From: Bacteroidia bacterium
GTDB taxonomy: Bacteria; Bacteroidota; Bacteroidia; J057; JADKCL01
Direction: 5' to 3'
Assembly: GCA_020635905.1 (NCBI GenBank)
Contig: JACJYV010000007.1
Location: 565,367-629,366, forward strand
DNA: 64,000 nt
Part shown: positions 16,534 to 25,520 of the stretch, in pieces
How positions within the stretch are numbered: the stretch's first letter is position 1
Layout of the letters: each line of letters begins with the position of its first letter
Made by a program: the position numbers and the translations under genes
Notes under the pieces: generated by a model
Database searches by the model: none
Told to the model about the DNA's origin: nothing
Seen by the model: the letters and a program-made list of their open reading frames with translations, nothing else

Positions 16534-18156
16534 TCAACCAATCTGATTTTCACGGCGGGGCACTCCCTCCCGTTCTTTGGTCAGGCGGGCCGGAATTTTA
16601 CTCATGGCCCTTTCAGTCAGGGCCGTAATGGTCAGGCTGGGGTTTACCCCGGGATTGGCCGAAATCATGGATCCGTCGCAGACATACATGCCCTCGTAGC
16701 CAAATACCTTATTGCGGGCATCAATCACCCCTTCCTGCGCATTGGCGCCCATACAGGCCCCACCCAGGATGTGGGCTGTGGTGGGAATGCCCAACAGGGA
16801 TTCTGTATAAACAACCATGGGCGTGCCATTGACTTCTTTGGCGTAGCGGGTGGCAAACTGGTTGGCGTCTGGCAAAAAAGCGGTGGGCGCAGGCCCGTTT
16901 TCTTTTTCAGAAACCATGCCCAGGCTCCCCTTGCGAAACCGCAGGGTGCTGTCAATGCTTTGCATGAACAGCAAAATCTGCGTGTTTTTGGCCCAATCTC
17001 CCACAAAATATACCTTCAGATTTCCAATGGGATCTTTCAACCAGCCTATAAAAATTGCCCAAAAGCGACCCAGGAAATTTTTGCCCAAACCCTTGATCAT
17101 GGGGCCACCCAAAAAGCGCCAGAATCCGCTCCCTTCGCGGTACCTGACCGGCTCTACTGAGGTGTTTTCATCTGTATGCAGGATGGACCCAATGGCGACT
17201 CCGTCGCTGAAACGGGCCTTACGATCGGGATTGGTGACCGCAATCAGGGCCTCAGAATTGGTGCGAATCCCACTGCCCAGGCGGTCGGAAATGCGGGGCA
17301 GCGAAGATTTTTTCAGACGCAATAACAAGCCCACGGTGCCCAAAACGCCTCCTGCAAATACAATATTACGGGCTTTAACTTTGTTTTTGGACTTAAAAAA
17401 ACGGGTGGAATCCCGAAAATGGATTTCATATCCTTCTTTGCCATTTTCGCCCTGAGGCACAACATCGTACACCTCCTTTTCGGCCAGAATCTCGGCTCCC
17501 AGCTTTTGAGCAAGGTAGAGGTAATTTTTGTCCAGGGTATTTTTGCCGTCGTAGCGGCAGCCGGTCATGCAGCCTCCGCAGAAATTGCAGGCGGCCCGTT
17601 CCGGGCCTTTACCATCAAAAAACGGGTCAGGAACTTTCTTGTCGGGTTCGCCAAAGAAAACGGCCACGTTGGTAGGATGAAATTCATCTTCCCGACCCAT
17701 TTCCAGGGCGATTTTCTGCAGGGCCAGGTCACCCGTTTCCAGCCGCGGATTGGGGCTTGCACCCAGCATTTTCAGGGCCATTTCATAATGGGGAGCCAGT
17801 TCTTCCTTCCAGTTTGCCAGGTGAGACCAGGATTTTCCCTCATAAAAACTGTCCTTGGGCATGGGCAGCGTATTGGCATAAACCAGGGATCCGCCTCCCA
17901 CACCAACGCCCGAAAGTACGCCCACGTGGCGGAAAACCGTGATTTTGAAAAGTCCAAAAAAGCGAAAGGAAGGTAACCAAAGCCATTTGGGCAGGTTCCA
18001 GTTGCTTTTGGGGAAATCATTGGCTTTGAGCCATTTTCCCTTCTCAATTACCAATACCTTATAGCCTTTCTCCGAAAGGCGCAGGGCCGAAACAGAGCCC
18101 CCAAAGCCACTGCCAATGATGACGAAATCGTAAATTTCAGACTTTGAGTTTGCCAT
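16534..18156 (-). CDS. GMC-type FAD-dependent oxidoreductase with a Cys4 cluster
   Basis: 540 residues. The FAD-binding GSGFGG (15-20) is followed by VLVIEKG (34-40). GVGVGGGSLVYANTLP (83-98) is typical of the cholesterol oxidase/GMC branch. The C-terminus has HILGGACMG and CDGSMISANPGVNPSLTI, the GMC active-site and FAD-cap region. Unusually, residues 190-200 hold C-x2-C-x2-C-x3-C (CNFCGGCMTGC), a ferredoxin-like spacing. An upstream in-frame ATG at 18195 would add 13 residues before the FAD motif; 18156 gives the usual N-terminus. The substrate is probably an alcohol or sterol-like compound but is not determinable. It lies between unrelated genes, all on the minus strand. Confidence 0.88.
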   Translation of the reverse strand: MANSKSEIYDFVIIGSGFGGSVSALRLSEKGYKVLVIEKGKWLKANDFPKSNWNLPKWLWLPSFRFFGLFKITVFRHVGVLSGVGVGGGSLVYANTLPMPKDSFYEGKSWSHLANWKEELAPHYEMALKMLGASPNPRLETGDLALQKIALEMGREDEFHPTNVAVFFGEPDKKVPDPFFDGKGPERAACNFCGGCMTGCRYDGKNTLDKNYLYLAQKLGAEILAEKEVYDVVPQGENGKEGYEIHFRDSTRFFKSKNKVKARNIVFAGGVLGTVGLLLRLKKSSLPRISDRLGSGIRTNSEALIAVTNPDRKARFSDGVAIGSILHTDENTSVEPVRYREGSGFWRFLGGPMIKGLGKNFLGRFWAIFIGWLKDPIGNLKVYFVGDWAKNTQILLFMQSIDSTLRFRKGSLGMVSEKENGPAPTAFLPDANQFATRYAKEVNGTPMVVYTESLLGIPTTAHILGGACMGANAQEGVIDARNKVFGYEGMYVCDGSMISANPGVNPSLTITALTERAMSKIPARLTKEREGVPRRENQIG

Positions 18157-18255
18157 TTCTATTGCGGTTTGGGCCAGAATATTTATCCAACCCATAAAAT
18201 TTCGTCATTTTTTCTGCCAATCCAATGATCAGAGTCACAAGAACAGGGGATTTAT

Positions 18256-19965
18256 TTATTCCCTCAGGATAATCTTAAAGGCCTGATCCTCAATTTTCAG
18301 AAAATAAATACCTTTTTCCAGGCGGGCGACGTCCAAAACCACATGGGTATGGCCGGGAATAATTTGTTCCATGACCAGACGACCCTGCAAATCCAGCAAT
18401 TGTGCATTCAGCCAGCCATTGGTTTCTACCTTCAGGTGAAGTTCGTCCCGGGCAGGATTGGGCCAGAAACGAATCTGATGGCCCTGCCAGTTCTCATTTA
18501 CACCCACCAAACCCGCAAAAACGGAGTCAGAAATGGTATCTGAGCCACACAGGTTGCTCACAATCAGGGTAACGTAGTACATGCCCGTGTTGGAGTAGGT
18601 ATGATTGGGATTTTGCTGACTTGAGGTGGCGCTGCCGTCCCCGAAATTCCAGGTCCAGGTGGCTCCATTGCTCGAACTGTCAATGAAGCTGACCAAAAAT
18701 CCGGCCTGATTCCAGCCAAAGGCAGCCACGGGAGCGGGTATGGTGCAATTGATGAAAACAGAATTGCTGAACGTGTCGGCCCCGCAGGCATTGGACACGA
18801 TCAGGGTGACCGGGTAATTTCCGTTGGAGGCGTAATTGTGGGTCGGATTTTGCAGGTTGGAGGAATTTCCGTCCCCAAAATTCCAGTTCCAGGAAGTTCC
18901 TCCTGAGGAAACGTCCGTAAAAGCGGCAGAAAGTCCGTTCAGAAAGTAGGTATAGCCCGCCAGGGGCAGGCCTGCCCCGCCAATGGTCAGCGTCGTGTCG
19001 GCAGTGCAATTGGAAATTGTGGCCCAGTTGCCCATGTAAATGACGTGCTTCACGTTATAGGGCCCCGCCCCCGCATAGGTGTGATTGACCGTGTCGCCAA
19101 TCCCGGTCGGACTTCCGTCCCCGTAGGTCCATTGGTAGGATGAATTTCCAAATCCCCCAAAAACCGCAGAATTGTAAAAGCGATTGGCTACCACGGATGA
19201 GGTTTTGGAATAAAAATTCACATTGTCATTGCTGGTCAGGCAGGTTTTATCCGCGGTAAAATCGGGAATAATGTCATATTTGACATAAGGATGCGCTTCC
19301 AGATCTGCGTTGAAAGGCGTGCCGCTCACATTCATGTTATAGCTGCGGGTCCAGGTTCCGTTGGGAAATTGGCCGCTCATGAGCCATTCGCCTTTGCCGT
19401 TTGCAGGTCCCGAGGTCGGTGCCCAGTCGTTGGTCATGATGACCACGGTATTGGCAGAGGCATTTTTGACCACGAGCACGTAGGGCTGATTGATGATCAC
19501 AGGGGAGGGAAAAAGAGCCTTGCGGCGCAGGTACGCCTGTGAAAGGACCAGCGGACTGGTATCGCAAATGGCGGTTGCAGTGGCCAAAGCCACCCCTGCA
19601 GGCATGGAATCAGGCCCGGCCAGGTATAATTGACATACTACAGAAACAGGATTGGCCGCCGAGGAGTAGGCGAAAAAATCAAATCCGTAGATGGTGAGGG
19701 GCTGGGGAGCTTCGTAATATTGCGAAAGGGCCTGGGCAGAAGTCGTGTTATTGATGCTGATCAGGCGGTTGGCAGATGCTTTGGCCGTGGGGTAGCGGGA
19801 AGTATCCGTGACGCAGGTAACGGGACCTGAACGGTCAATGTGTGGTGGGCGCCAGGGTTCCACTTCCAGCCGGGTATCGAGTGCCTCAATCTGCTGGGCA
19901 GAAAGTTGGGTGAGGAAAGAAAACAAGCAGCAAAATATTCCTGTAAGCAGTAAAGATTTTCTCAT
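18256..19965 (-). CDS. Secreted PKD-domain protein with T9SS sorting domain
   Basis: 569 residues. Signal peptide (1-24, ending LSAQ). An N-terminal module of about 200 residues contains CQLYLAGPDSMPAGVALATATA and is shared with the next gene upstream. Three PKD-like domains follow between about 230 and 475, marked by YQWTYGDGSP, WNWNFGDGNSS and WTWNFGDGSAT. The C-terminal 75 residues (RFWPNPARDELHLKV ... LEKGIYFLKIE) are a T9SS type A signal. A surface or extracellular role such as adhesion or matrix binding is inferred. It is a paralogue of the 20070-22268 gene, from which it is separated by a terminator. Confidence 0.86.
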   Translation of the reverse strand: MRKSLLLTGIFCCLFSFLTQLSAQQIEALDTRLEVEPWRPPHIDRSGPVTCVTDTSRYPTAKASANRLISINNTTSAQALSQYYEAPQPLTIYGFDFFAYSSAANPVSVVCQLYLAGPDSMPAGVALATATAICDTSPLVLSQAYLRRKALFPSPVIINQPYVLVVKNASANTVVIMTNDWAPTSGPANGKGEWLMSGQFPNGTWTRSYNMNVSGTPFNADLEAHPYVKYDIIPDFTADKTCLTSNDNVNFYSKTSSVVANRFYNSAVFGGFGNSSYQWTYGDGSPTGIGDTVNHTYAGAGPYNVKHVIYMGNWATISNCTADTTLTIGGAGLPLAGYTYFLNGLSAAFTDVSSGGTSWNWNFGDGNSSNLQNPTHNYASNGNYPVTLIVSNACGADTFSNSVFINCTIPAPVAAFGWNQAGFLVSFIDSSSNGATWTWNFGDGSATSSQQNPNHTYSNTGMYYVTLIVSNLCGSDTISDSVFAGLVGVNENWQGHQIRFWPNPARDELHLKVETNGWLNAQLLDLQGRLVMEQIIPGHTHVVLDVARLEKGIYFLKIEDQAFKIILRE

Positions 19966-20019
19966 AACAGCGATGGTTTTCCTTGATCTGATTTTAAGAT
20001 AAGGATAAACCGTGAAAAA

Positions 20020-20057
20020 CAGAAAAGCTGCCTGAAGAAGATTCTCCAGGCAGCTTT
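20020..20057 (-). terminator. Intrinsic terminator between the two PKD genes
   Basis: A perfect 11-bp stem (aaagctgcctg 20024-20034 with caggcagcttt 20047-20057) lies 13 bp after the stop of the upstream PKD gene on the minus strand and is followed by TTTTCTGTTTTTC in that direction. Confidence 0.8.
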
Positions 20058-20069
20058 CCCTTTGTCTGA

Positions 20070-22268
20070 TTATTTGGTCAGGATAAACCTTCTGACCATT
20101 TGTTGCTCTCCTGCCTGCAGCCTGATCAGGTACACACCTTCGGCGAGGTGATTCAGATTGAGGCGGGTTTTGACCGCCTGGGTACGACCCAGATTGAGGC
20201 TTTCCAGGGTTTGTCCCATCAGATTAGTCACCTGAATTTGCACTTTTTCTTCCTTATTCAGGGCAATTTCCAGATTTACCCCTCCCGATCCCGGGTTGGG
20301 GTACAGGTTGAATTCAGGGTTAAAATCAGGATTATTCAACCCGATCAACACCACAGGCACAGAATCACAAATGGTATTGGTGCCACAGGTATCATGCACC
20401 GTCATACAGACAAAGTACACGCCATTGGCGCCAAAGGTATGGCTGGGGTCTGTGGCCGTAGAGGTGTTTCCATCCCCAAAATCCCAGCTGAAAGTGGAGC
20501 CCACCCCGCTGCTGGAAGTATTGGTAAAATTGGCAGTGAGGTTGGTGGTGGTGAAGGTAAATCCAGCCGTGGGAACCGGGCAGGTAATGGTCACCGTTTT
20601 ACAGCTGGAATCAGTGCCACACACGTCCGTGATGGTCAGGCAGACGGTGTAGCTGCCAGCGGCTGCGTAGGTATGAGCCGGGCTGGCCGTGGTGGAAGTG
20701 CCTCCGTCTCCAAAATCCCAAAGATAGCTGGCGGTACCCGTGCTTTGGCTCATATCCGCAAAGCTGGCAGTAAAGAGGTTTACGCTGGCAGAAAAATTGG
20801 GAGAAGGCACCGGGCAGGAAACAGTTTGGACCTGACAGAAGGTGTCGGCGCCACAAATGTTGCTCACAATCAGGCATACAGTATAGGTCCCTGCCGAACC
20901 ATAGGTATGATTCGGGTTTTGTGTAGCAGAGGTATTTCCATCCCCAAAATCCCAACTCCAGCCATTGGCCCCGCTGGAAGTGCTGGTGAAGGCCACGTCA
21001 TAGCCAACTGCAGAACTGGTAAACGAAGCGGCAGGAGCCGCACAGATAATGGCGACGCTGTCGCAAACGGTTACGTTGCCGCCGCAGGCGCTGGAAACGG
21101 TCTGACAGACATAATAAGTGCCGCCTGAAGGGAAGGTATGGGAAGGATTTTGCTGGGTGGAGGTGGAAGAACCATCCCCAAAATCCCAGGACCAGCTGCT
21201 ACCCCCGCTGGAGGTGTCGGTAAAGATCGCCTGCAAACCAGTGGCAGTTTGGGTAAATCCACCCGAAACAAGACAGGAACTGAGGGTAAAGGTAGTGTCT
21301 TCCCCGCAGAAAGATCCCCAGCCAAAGATGGTGTCGCCCATGGTAACGGTCACAGGACCGCAACCCGTGTAGGGGATACAGCTGTCCACCACGCTTTGCA
21401 CCCCTGAGCCGTCCCCAAAATCCCAGGCAAAGCTGAATTCAGGAGCGCCCAGGAAGGCCAGCTGGTTGTACATGCGGTGAAAAAACACAGGCGAAGCCGT
21501 ATTGGTGAAGCAAACGGTGGGGGAGGGGGAAGAAAAACAACTGATGCTGGAGGCAACATTCGCACTGAGTGAATAGGTGACGTAGGGTTCGGCCAGAAAA
21601 TCAGCGTCAAACGGGTTGCCACCCACACTCAGGTCATAACCGCGCAGCCAGTTGGCGCCAATGCGGGCGCTGGCCAGATATTCACCTGCCCCATCCCCTG
21701 CTGTCCAGTCGTTGAAGAAGGCAATCAGGCTGTTGGCGGTGTTATTGTCCACCACCAGTACGTAGGGAGCTGATACAGTCACAGGTGAAGTGAAGGTGAC
21801 ATGCTTGGCGATGCTGGCCAAAGTGGTGCCGCTGGTGGTATCCACCACAATGGTTTTGGTGGCCAGGGCGGTCCCCAGGGGCATGGAATCGGGTCCTGCG
21901 GCGTATAATTGGCAGGTAATTGTCTGGGTGACGCCTCCTATGGTATTTTGCTTGAAACCGTAAAAGGTGAATCCGTGAATGGTAATAGGCTGCGGGGCAT
22001 CGTAGTACTGACAGGCCGAACGGGCCGAAGTGGCATTGTTCAGCAGCAGGGCAGGAATGCCCGTGGCCTTGGCCAGGGCATATTGCAGGGTGTCCTGGCC
22101 GCAGGAAACGGTTCGGGACCTGAGCATTTTCACCGCCGCGTGGAAGTCATAGGCGGGATGACTTTTATTGGCAGAGGGGAGCGCCTGCAGGGAATTGGAT
22201 TGGGCCATGGCCCCTATTCCTGACAGGACAAAAAGAAGCAGAAGTGTAAGGGATAAATTTTTTCTCAT
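20070..22268 (-). CDS. Secreted multi-PKD-domain protein with T9SS sorting domain
   Basis: 732 residues. Signal peptide (1-22, ending AMAQ). The N-terminal module resembles that of its neighbour (CQLYAAGPDSMPLGTALATKT). Five PKD-type units follow, each with the WDFGDG core: FAWDFGDGSG, WSWDFGDGSS, WSWDFGDGNT, YLWDFGDGGT, FSWDFGDGNT. They are spaced by Cys-containing linkers (CPVPSPNF, CPVPTAGF). The C-terminal T9SS domain is FNLYPNPGSGGVNLEI ... LAEGVYLIRLQ. Exported by the type IX system and probably surface-held; the target is unknown. Together with 18256-19965 it is a tandem gene duplication in which the number of PKD units has diverged. Confidence 0.87.
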   Translation of the reverse strand: MRKNLSLTLLLLFVLSGIGAMAQSNSLQALPSANKSHPAYDFHAAVKMLRSRTVSCGQDTLQYALAKATGIPALLLNNATSARSACQYYDAPQPITIHGFTFYGFKQNTIGGVTQTITCQLYAAGPDSMPLGTALATKTIVVDTTSGTTLASIAKHVTFTSPVTVSAPYVLVVDNNTANSLIAFFNDWTAGDGAGEYLASARIGANWLRGYDLSVGGNPFDADFLAEPYVTYSLSANVASSISCFSSPSPTVCFTNTASPVFFHRMYNQLAFLGAPEFSFAWDFGDGSGVQSVVDSCIPYTGCGPVTVTMGDTIFGWGSFCGEDTTFTLSSCLVSGGFTQTATGLQAIFTDTSSGGSSWSWDFGDGSSTSTQQNPSHTFPSGGTYYVCQTVSSACGGNVTVCDSVAIICAAPAASFTSSAVGYDVAFTSTSSGANGWSWDFGDGNTSATQNPNHTYGSAGTYTVCLIVSNICGADTFCQVQTVSCPVPSPNFSASVNLFTASFADMSQSTGTASYLWDFGDGGTSTTASPAHTYAAAGSYTVCLTITDVCGTDSSCKTVTITCPVPTAGFTFTTTNLTANFTNTSSSGVGSTFSWDFGDGNTSTATDPSHTFGANGVYFVCMTVHDTCGTNTICDSVPVVLIGLNNPDFNPEFNLYPNPGSGGVNLEIALNKEEKVQIQVTNLMGQTLESLNLGRTQAVKTRLNLNHLAEGVYLIRLQAGEQQMVRRFILTK

Positions 22269-22395
22269 GTTTCAGAATTTTTAACGCAGAAGTAAGATAC
22301 AAAAGAGTTGGGAAGGATAATTCAAAAAAGGAGAATTGGGTCGCAATCTGGCGCAGTTTGGAGAAAAACCTCAATGTAAGCTGGTAGAGCTTCGC

Positions 22396-24375
22396 TTAAT
22401 AAGCCAGCAGTTCCTCCACCGCGGCTTTCAGCCGCGCTCTTCCCAAAAACTGCTCCTCCAGTTTGGCGTGGAAAGGCACAGGAGTATCAAGTGAGCCAAT
22501 TCTGCGCACGGGTCCGTCGAGATGTTCAAACATTTCTTCGGAAATGCAGGCTGCCACCTCCGCGCTGAAACTCAGTCTCGAGGTGTCTTCGCTTACCACC
22601 AGCACCTTGCCTGTTTTGCGAATGGAAGCAAACACCGTTTCCTTGTCCCAGGGCACCAGGGTGCGCAAATCCACCACTTCGATACTTGCTGCTGAAAGGG
22701 CTTCAGCCACCTCCAGGGCCCAGTGAACCCCCCAGCCATAACTCACAATCGTGAGGTCGGTGCCGGGGCGGACAATGGCCGCCTGACCGAGCGGCAGTTC
22801 GTAATATTCTTCGGGAACGGGGCCCGAAATGGTACGGTAAAGTGCTTTATGTTCGAAAAACATGACCGGATTCGGGTCGGCAATGGAAGCCGCGAGCAGG
22901 CCTTTGGCGTCGTAAGGGTTGGAGGGGAACACCACTTTCAGGCCGGCGGTTTTGGCAAACCAGGCTTCCGTGCTCTGCGAATGGTAGGGACCAGCTGCCA
23001 CACCCGCGCCCGTGGGCATGCGCACTGTGACGTTGACGGGCAAATCCCAGCGATAATGGGTTTTGGACAGGTTGTTGACGATCTGGTTAAATCCGCAGGA
23101 AACGAAATCCGAAAACTGCATTTCCACCACGCAGGGGCGGCCCCGCAGGCTCAATCCTACCGCGGCACCCAACGGAGCAGACTCAGAGATGGGGGTATTG
23201 CGGATGCGGTCACGACCGAATTTTTCCAGAAATCCATCTGTCACCTTGAATACGCCGCCGTAATCCCCAATGTCCTGGCCCATCACGATCAGTTTTTCGT
23301 CGCGCTCCAGGGCCTGTTCCAGGCCCTCTTTGCAGGCATCCACCAGGCGAAGTTCGCGGGTACCCGGGGCGGGAGCGGAGGTGGAAATAATGGGGGAGGG
23401 GGCAAACACATCGCCCATTTCCTCCGCGATATCCGGGCTTACTTCGGGCTCTTTTTCGGCGGCTTTCAGATCGGCATTGATCTGATTTTTGAGCTTTTGG
23501 CGAATGGATTTGATGGTGGATTCGTCGAGAACACCTGTTTTGAGCAGGAAATTTTCAAAATTGACCACGGGGTCTTTGATGGCCCATTCGTCAAAGAGTT
23601 CCTGGGGCACATATTTGGTGCCTGAGGCTTCCTCGTGACCCCGCATGCGGAAGGTCATGGCTTCTAAAAGGACCGGGCGACGGTCTTTGCGCATTTTTTC
23701 AGCGATCGCAGTTACCGCGCGATGAACTTCAAGGATGTTATTTCCATCCACCTGCACGCCTTCCATGCCGTAGCCAATGGCTTTGTCAATGAATTGCTTG
23801 TGGCGAAATTGCTCTCTGGAAGGAGTGGAAAGGCCGTAGCCGTTGTTTTCAATGAGGAAAATGACCGGCAGGTCCCACACGGTGGCCAGGTTGATGGCTT
23901 CATGGAAATCGCCTTCGCTGGCTCCCCCATCTCCCGAAAAAACCATGGAAATGAAGTTTTCCCCATCCAGGTTACTGGCCAGAGAAAGCCCGTCTGCCAC
24001 AGGAAGCATGGCACCCAGGTGGCTGATCATGCCAATGATTTTGTATTCAGGCGTACCAAAGTGAAAGGAGCGGTCACGGCCTTTGGTAAAGCCGCTTTTT
24101 TTGCCCTGCCACTGGGAGAACAATTTGACAAAGGGGATTTTGCGGCTGGTCCAGACGCCCAGGTTGCGGTGCAGGGGCAAAATCCAATCGTCGGACTGGA
24201 GGGCCCGGGTGGCACCCACGGCGATGGCTTCCTGCCCAATGCCTGAAAACCATTTGGAAATCCGGCCCTGGCGAAGCAAAATCAGCATTTTTTCTTCGAT
24301 CAGGCGGGGATAGAGAAGACTTTCGTACAAGTCGCGAAGGGCTTCATCTGAGTATCCTGTGCGGTCAAAATTCAT
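22396..24375 (-). CDS. Fused alpha/beta E1 component of a 2-oxo acid dehydrogenase
   Basis: 659 residues. The alpha half (1 to about 325) carries the thiamine diphosphate motif: GDG at 148-150 and NN at 177-178 (GDGGASEGDFHEAINL ... IFLIENNGYG). The beta half (about 340-659) begins TRELRLVDACKEGLEQAL and holds VMGQDIGDYGGVFKVTDG and the C-terminal transketolase domain (TIVSYGWGVHWALEVAEAL). It decarboxylates a branched-chain 2-oxo acid or pyruvate and passes the acyl group to a lipoyl E2, which is not encoded nearby. Alpha-beta fusion is known in Bacteroidota, where such proteins are annotated as 2-oxoisovalerate dehydrogenase E1. The exact substrate is uncertain. Confidence 0.92.
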   Translation of the reverse strand: MNFDRTGYSDEALRDLYESLLYPRLIEEKMLILLRQGRISKWFSGIGQEAIAVGATRALQSDDWILPLHRNLGVWTSRKIPFVKLFSQWQGKKSGFTKGRDRSFHFGTPEYKIIGMISHLGAMLPVADGLSLASNLDGENFISMVFSGDGGASEGDFHEAINLATVWDLPVIFLIENNGYGLSTPSREQFRHKQFIDKAIGYGMEGVQVDGNNILEVHRAVTAIAEKMRKDRRPVLLEAMTFRMRGHEEASGTKYVPQELFDEWAIKDPVVNFENFLLKTGVLDESTIKSIRQKLKNQINADLKAAEKEPEVSPDIAEEMGDVFAPSPIISTSAPAPGTRELRLVDACKEGLEQALERDEKLIVMGQDIGDYGGVFKVTDGFLEKFGRDRIRNTPISESAPLGAAVGLSLRGRPCVVEMQFSDFVSCGFNQIVNNLSKTHYRWDLPVNVTVRMPTGAGVAAGPYHSQSTEAWFAKTAGLKVVFPSNPYDAKGLLAASIADPNPVMFFEHKALYRTISGPVPEEYYELPLGQAAIVRPGTDLTIVSYGWGVHWALEVAEALSAASIEVVDLRTLVPWDKETVFASIRKTGKVLVVSEDTSRLSFSAEVAACISEEMFEHLDGPVRRIGSLDTPVPFHAKLEEQFLGRARLKAAVEELLAY

Positions 24376-24469
24376 GGGGAATAATATTTGAAGGCAAGTT
24401 TACGAAGATATTTTGAAACAAAATGCAAGGGTTTGTCACGGAGTGACGGGTTATTCTGATGGCCTCGGC

Positions 24470-24590
24470 TGCCTGAGGGATGAGGGGCCGCGGCGGCGCT
24501 TTTTGCCGCGGTCCCCGGAGAAGGGTGGGTGGTGCGACAGGCAGGCCAGCCCTGGGTTTTGGCCCTGGCCCCCTTTCCAGCGGACAACCT
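24470..24590. repeat. GC-rich dispersed intergenic element (copy 2)
   Basis: A GC-rich block upstream of the E1 gene. Its reverse complement contains GGCCCCTCATCCCTCA, a degenerate form of GGCCCTTCGCATGCCTCA found at 58230-58370 and near the window end. A strong internal hairpin is visible (ccgcggcggcgctttttgccgcgg). No gene is supported. Confidence 0.45.
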
Positions 24591-24623
24591 TTTTTCATCA
24601 GACTTTTTTTCCAAAACACCCCT

Positions 24624-25118
24624 TTACCAGCTTTCTCCTCCTGAAGGCGGGGGCCAGTCTCCCTGGATTTGTCGCAAGGTTACGATCTGGCCAAGGTGAT
24701 AACTTTGGTGAGAGGCCAGGGTTTGCAGCAACTCGAAGCCGTTGCCGTATTTGTGCTGAAGGTTGGAAAGGGTATCTGGTTGCTCCTGGAGCCACTTTTC
24801 TGCCAGCTGGGTATGTTGCAAAAGGGTTTGAATGGCCAAATCCAGGGTTTGCTGATCAGGGGGAGAAGTGGTTTCCTGCCAACCTTCAGCAGCGGTTTTG
24901 GCCGGGGCATGGGGACGGTTTTCGAAGATGGCAAAGCAAATTTCCCACCAGTAATTGAGGTGCCCGATGATCTGCCAGATGGTGTGAGGGGCGAGGGAAA
25001 TGCGGTTTGCAGCCACGGCAAGGGTGAGATTCTCGAGGGCTTTGGCCGGTACCACATGAGAATGGACGCCCTGAATGGCACGGCCCAATAGTTTCTGAAT
25101 GGGGTCTGAGGAGGTCAT
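24624..25118 (-). CDS. DinB family metal-binding protein
   Basis: 164 residues from ATG 25118. The DinB/YfiT four-helix bundle is marked by HLNYWWEICF in helix 2 and SHQSYHLGQIVTLRQ in the last helix; the His residues form the metal site. Members include thiol-dependent transferases and many uncharacterised proteins. An upstream in-frame ATG at 25148 lies inside the secG terminator stem, so it is rejected. It lies directly downstream of secG on the same strand but behind that terminator, so it is probably separately expressed. Confidence 0.82.
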   Translation of the reverse strand: MTSSDPIQKLLGRAIQGVHSHVVPAKALENLTLAVAANRISLAPHTIWQIIGHLNYWWEICFAIFENRPHAPAKTAAEGWQETTSPPDQQTLDLAIQTLLQHTQLAEKWLQEQPDTLSNLQHKYGNGFELLQTLASHQSYHLGQIVTLRQIQGDWPPPSGGESW

Positions 25119-25126
25119 TTTGGGAT

Positions 25127-25158
25127 AAAAAAAGACCCCTCCGCGCATTGGGAGGGGT
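25127..25158 (-). terminator. Intrinsic terminator of the miaB-secG operon
   Basis: On the minus strand a perfect 8-bp stem (ACCCCTCC/GGAGGGGT, 25135-25142 with 25151-25158) is followed by a C and then seven T. It starts 27 bp after the secG stop. Confidence 0.88.
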
Positions 25159-25184
25159 TAACTGACACAGCTGGTGCTATATTT

Positions 25185-25520
25185 TTATTCTTCTTCTCCG
25201 CCACCTGACGGAAGTGAAGTTTGGTTCAGTTGGAGAGATTGTCCTTCGATTTGGTTGGACATGCGGCTCTTTTTGAGTGCAATTTCATTGGTGGGGGTGG
25301 CAACGTTGGCTACAAAAGCAGCGAACATCAGGGCCCCGATCAGATACCAGGTGAATTTTTCCACGTCCTGGGTGGCACGGCGGGCGCCAATCATGCTGGA
25401 GATGTTGGAAGCGCCAAAGGCACTGGAAAGTCCGCCTCCCTTGCTGTTCTGAACCAGAACGATGAGGACGAGCAGAACTGAAAACACCATTGCCAGGATT
25501 CCAAAAATTATAGCAATCAT
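25185..25520 (-). CDS. secG: Preprotein translocase subunit SecG
   Basis: 111 residues. Two membrane segments (about 2-22 and 56-75) flank the typical SecG loop LVLIVLVQNSKGGGLSSAFG with conserved Q-N-x-KGGGL and the following SSMIGARRATQDVEKFTW. SecG assists SecYE in protein export. The charged C-terminal tail (to residue 111) is cytoplasmic. The start overlaps the previous gene by 4 bp (25517-25520), so it is the last gene of the miaB-sigma54-lptE-acidic protein-secG operon. Confidence 0.95.
   Translation of the reverse strand: MIAIIFGILAMVFSVLLVLIVLVQNSKGGGLSSAFGASNISSMIGARRATQDVEKFTWYLIGALMFAAFVANVATPTNEIALKKSRMSNQIEGQSLQLNQTSLPSGGGEEE

Noticed and set aside
20100..21128. 342-codon plus-strand ORF opposite the PKD protein
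   Set aside because: It is the antisense shadow of a repetitive PKD gene; the composition follows from the repeated WDFGDG codons.
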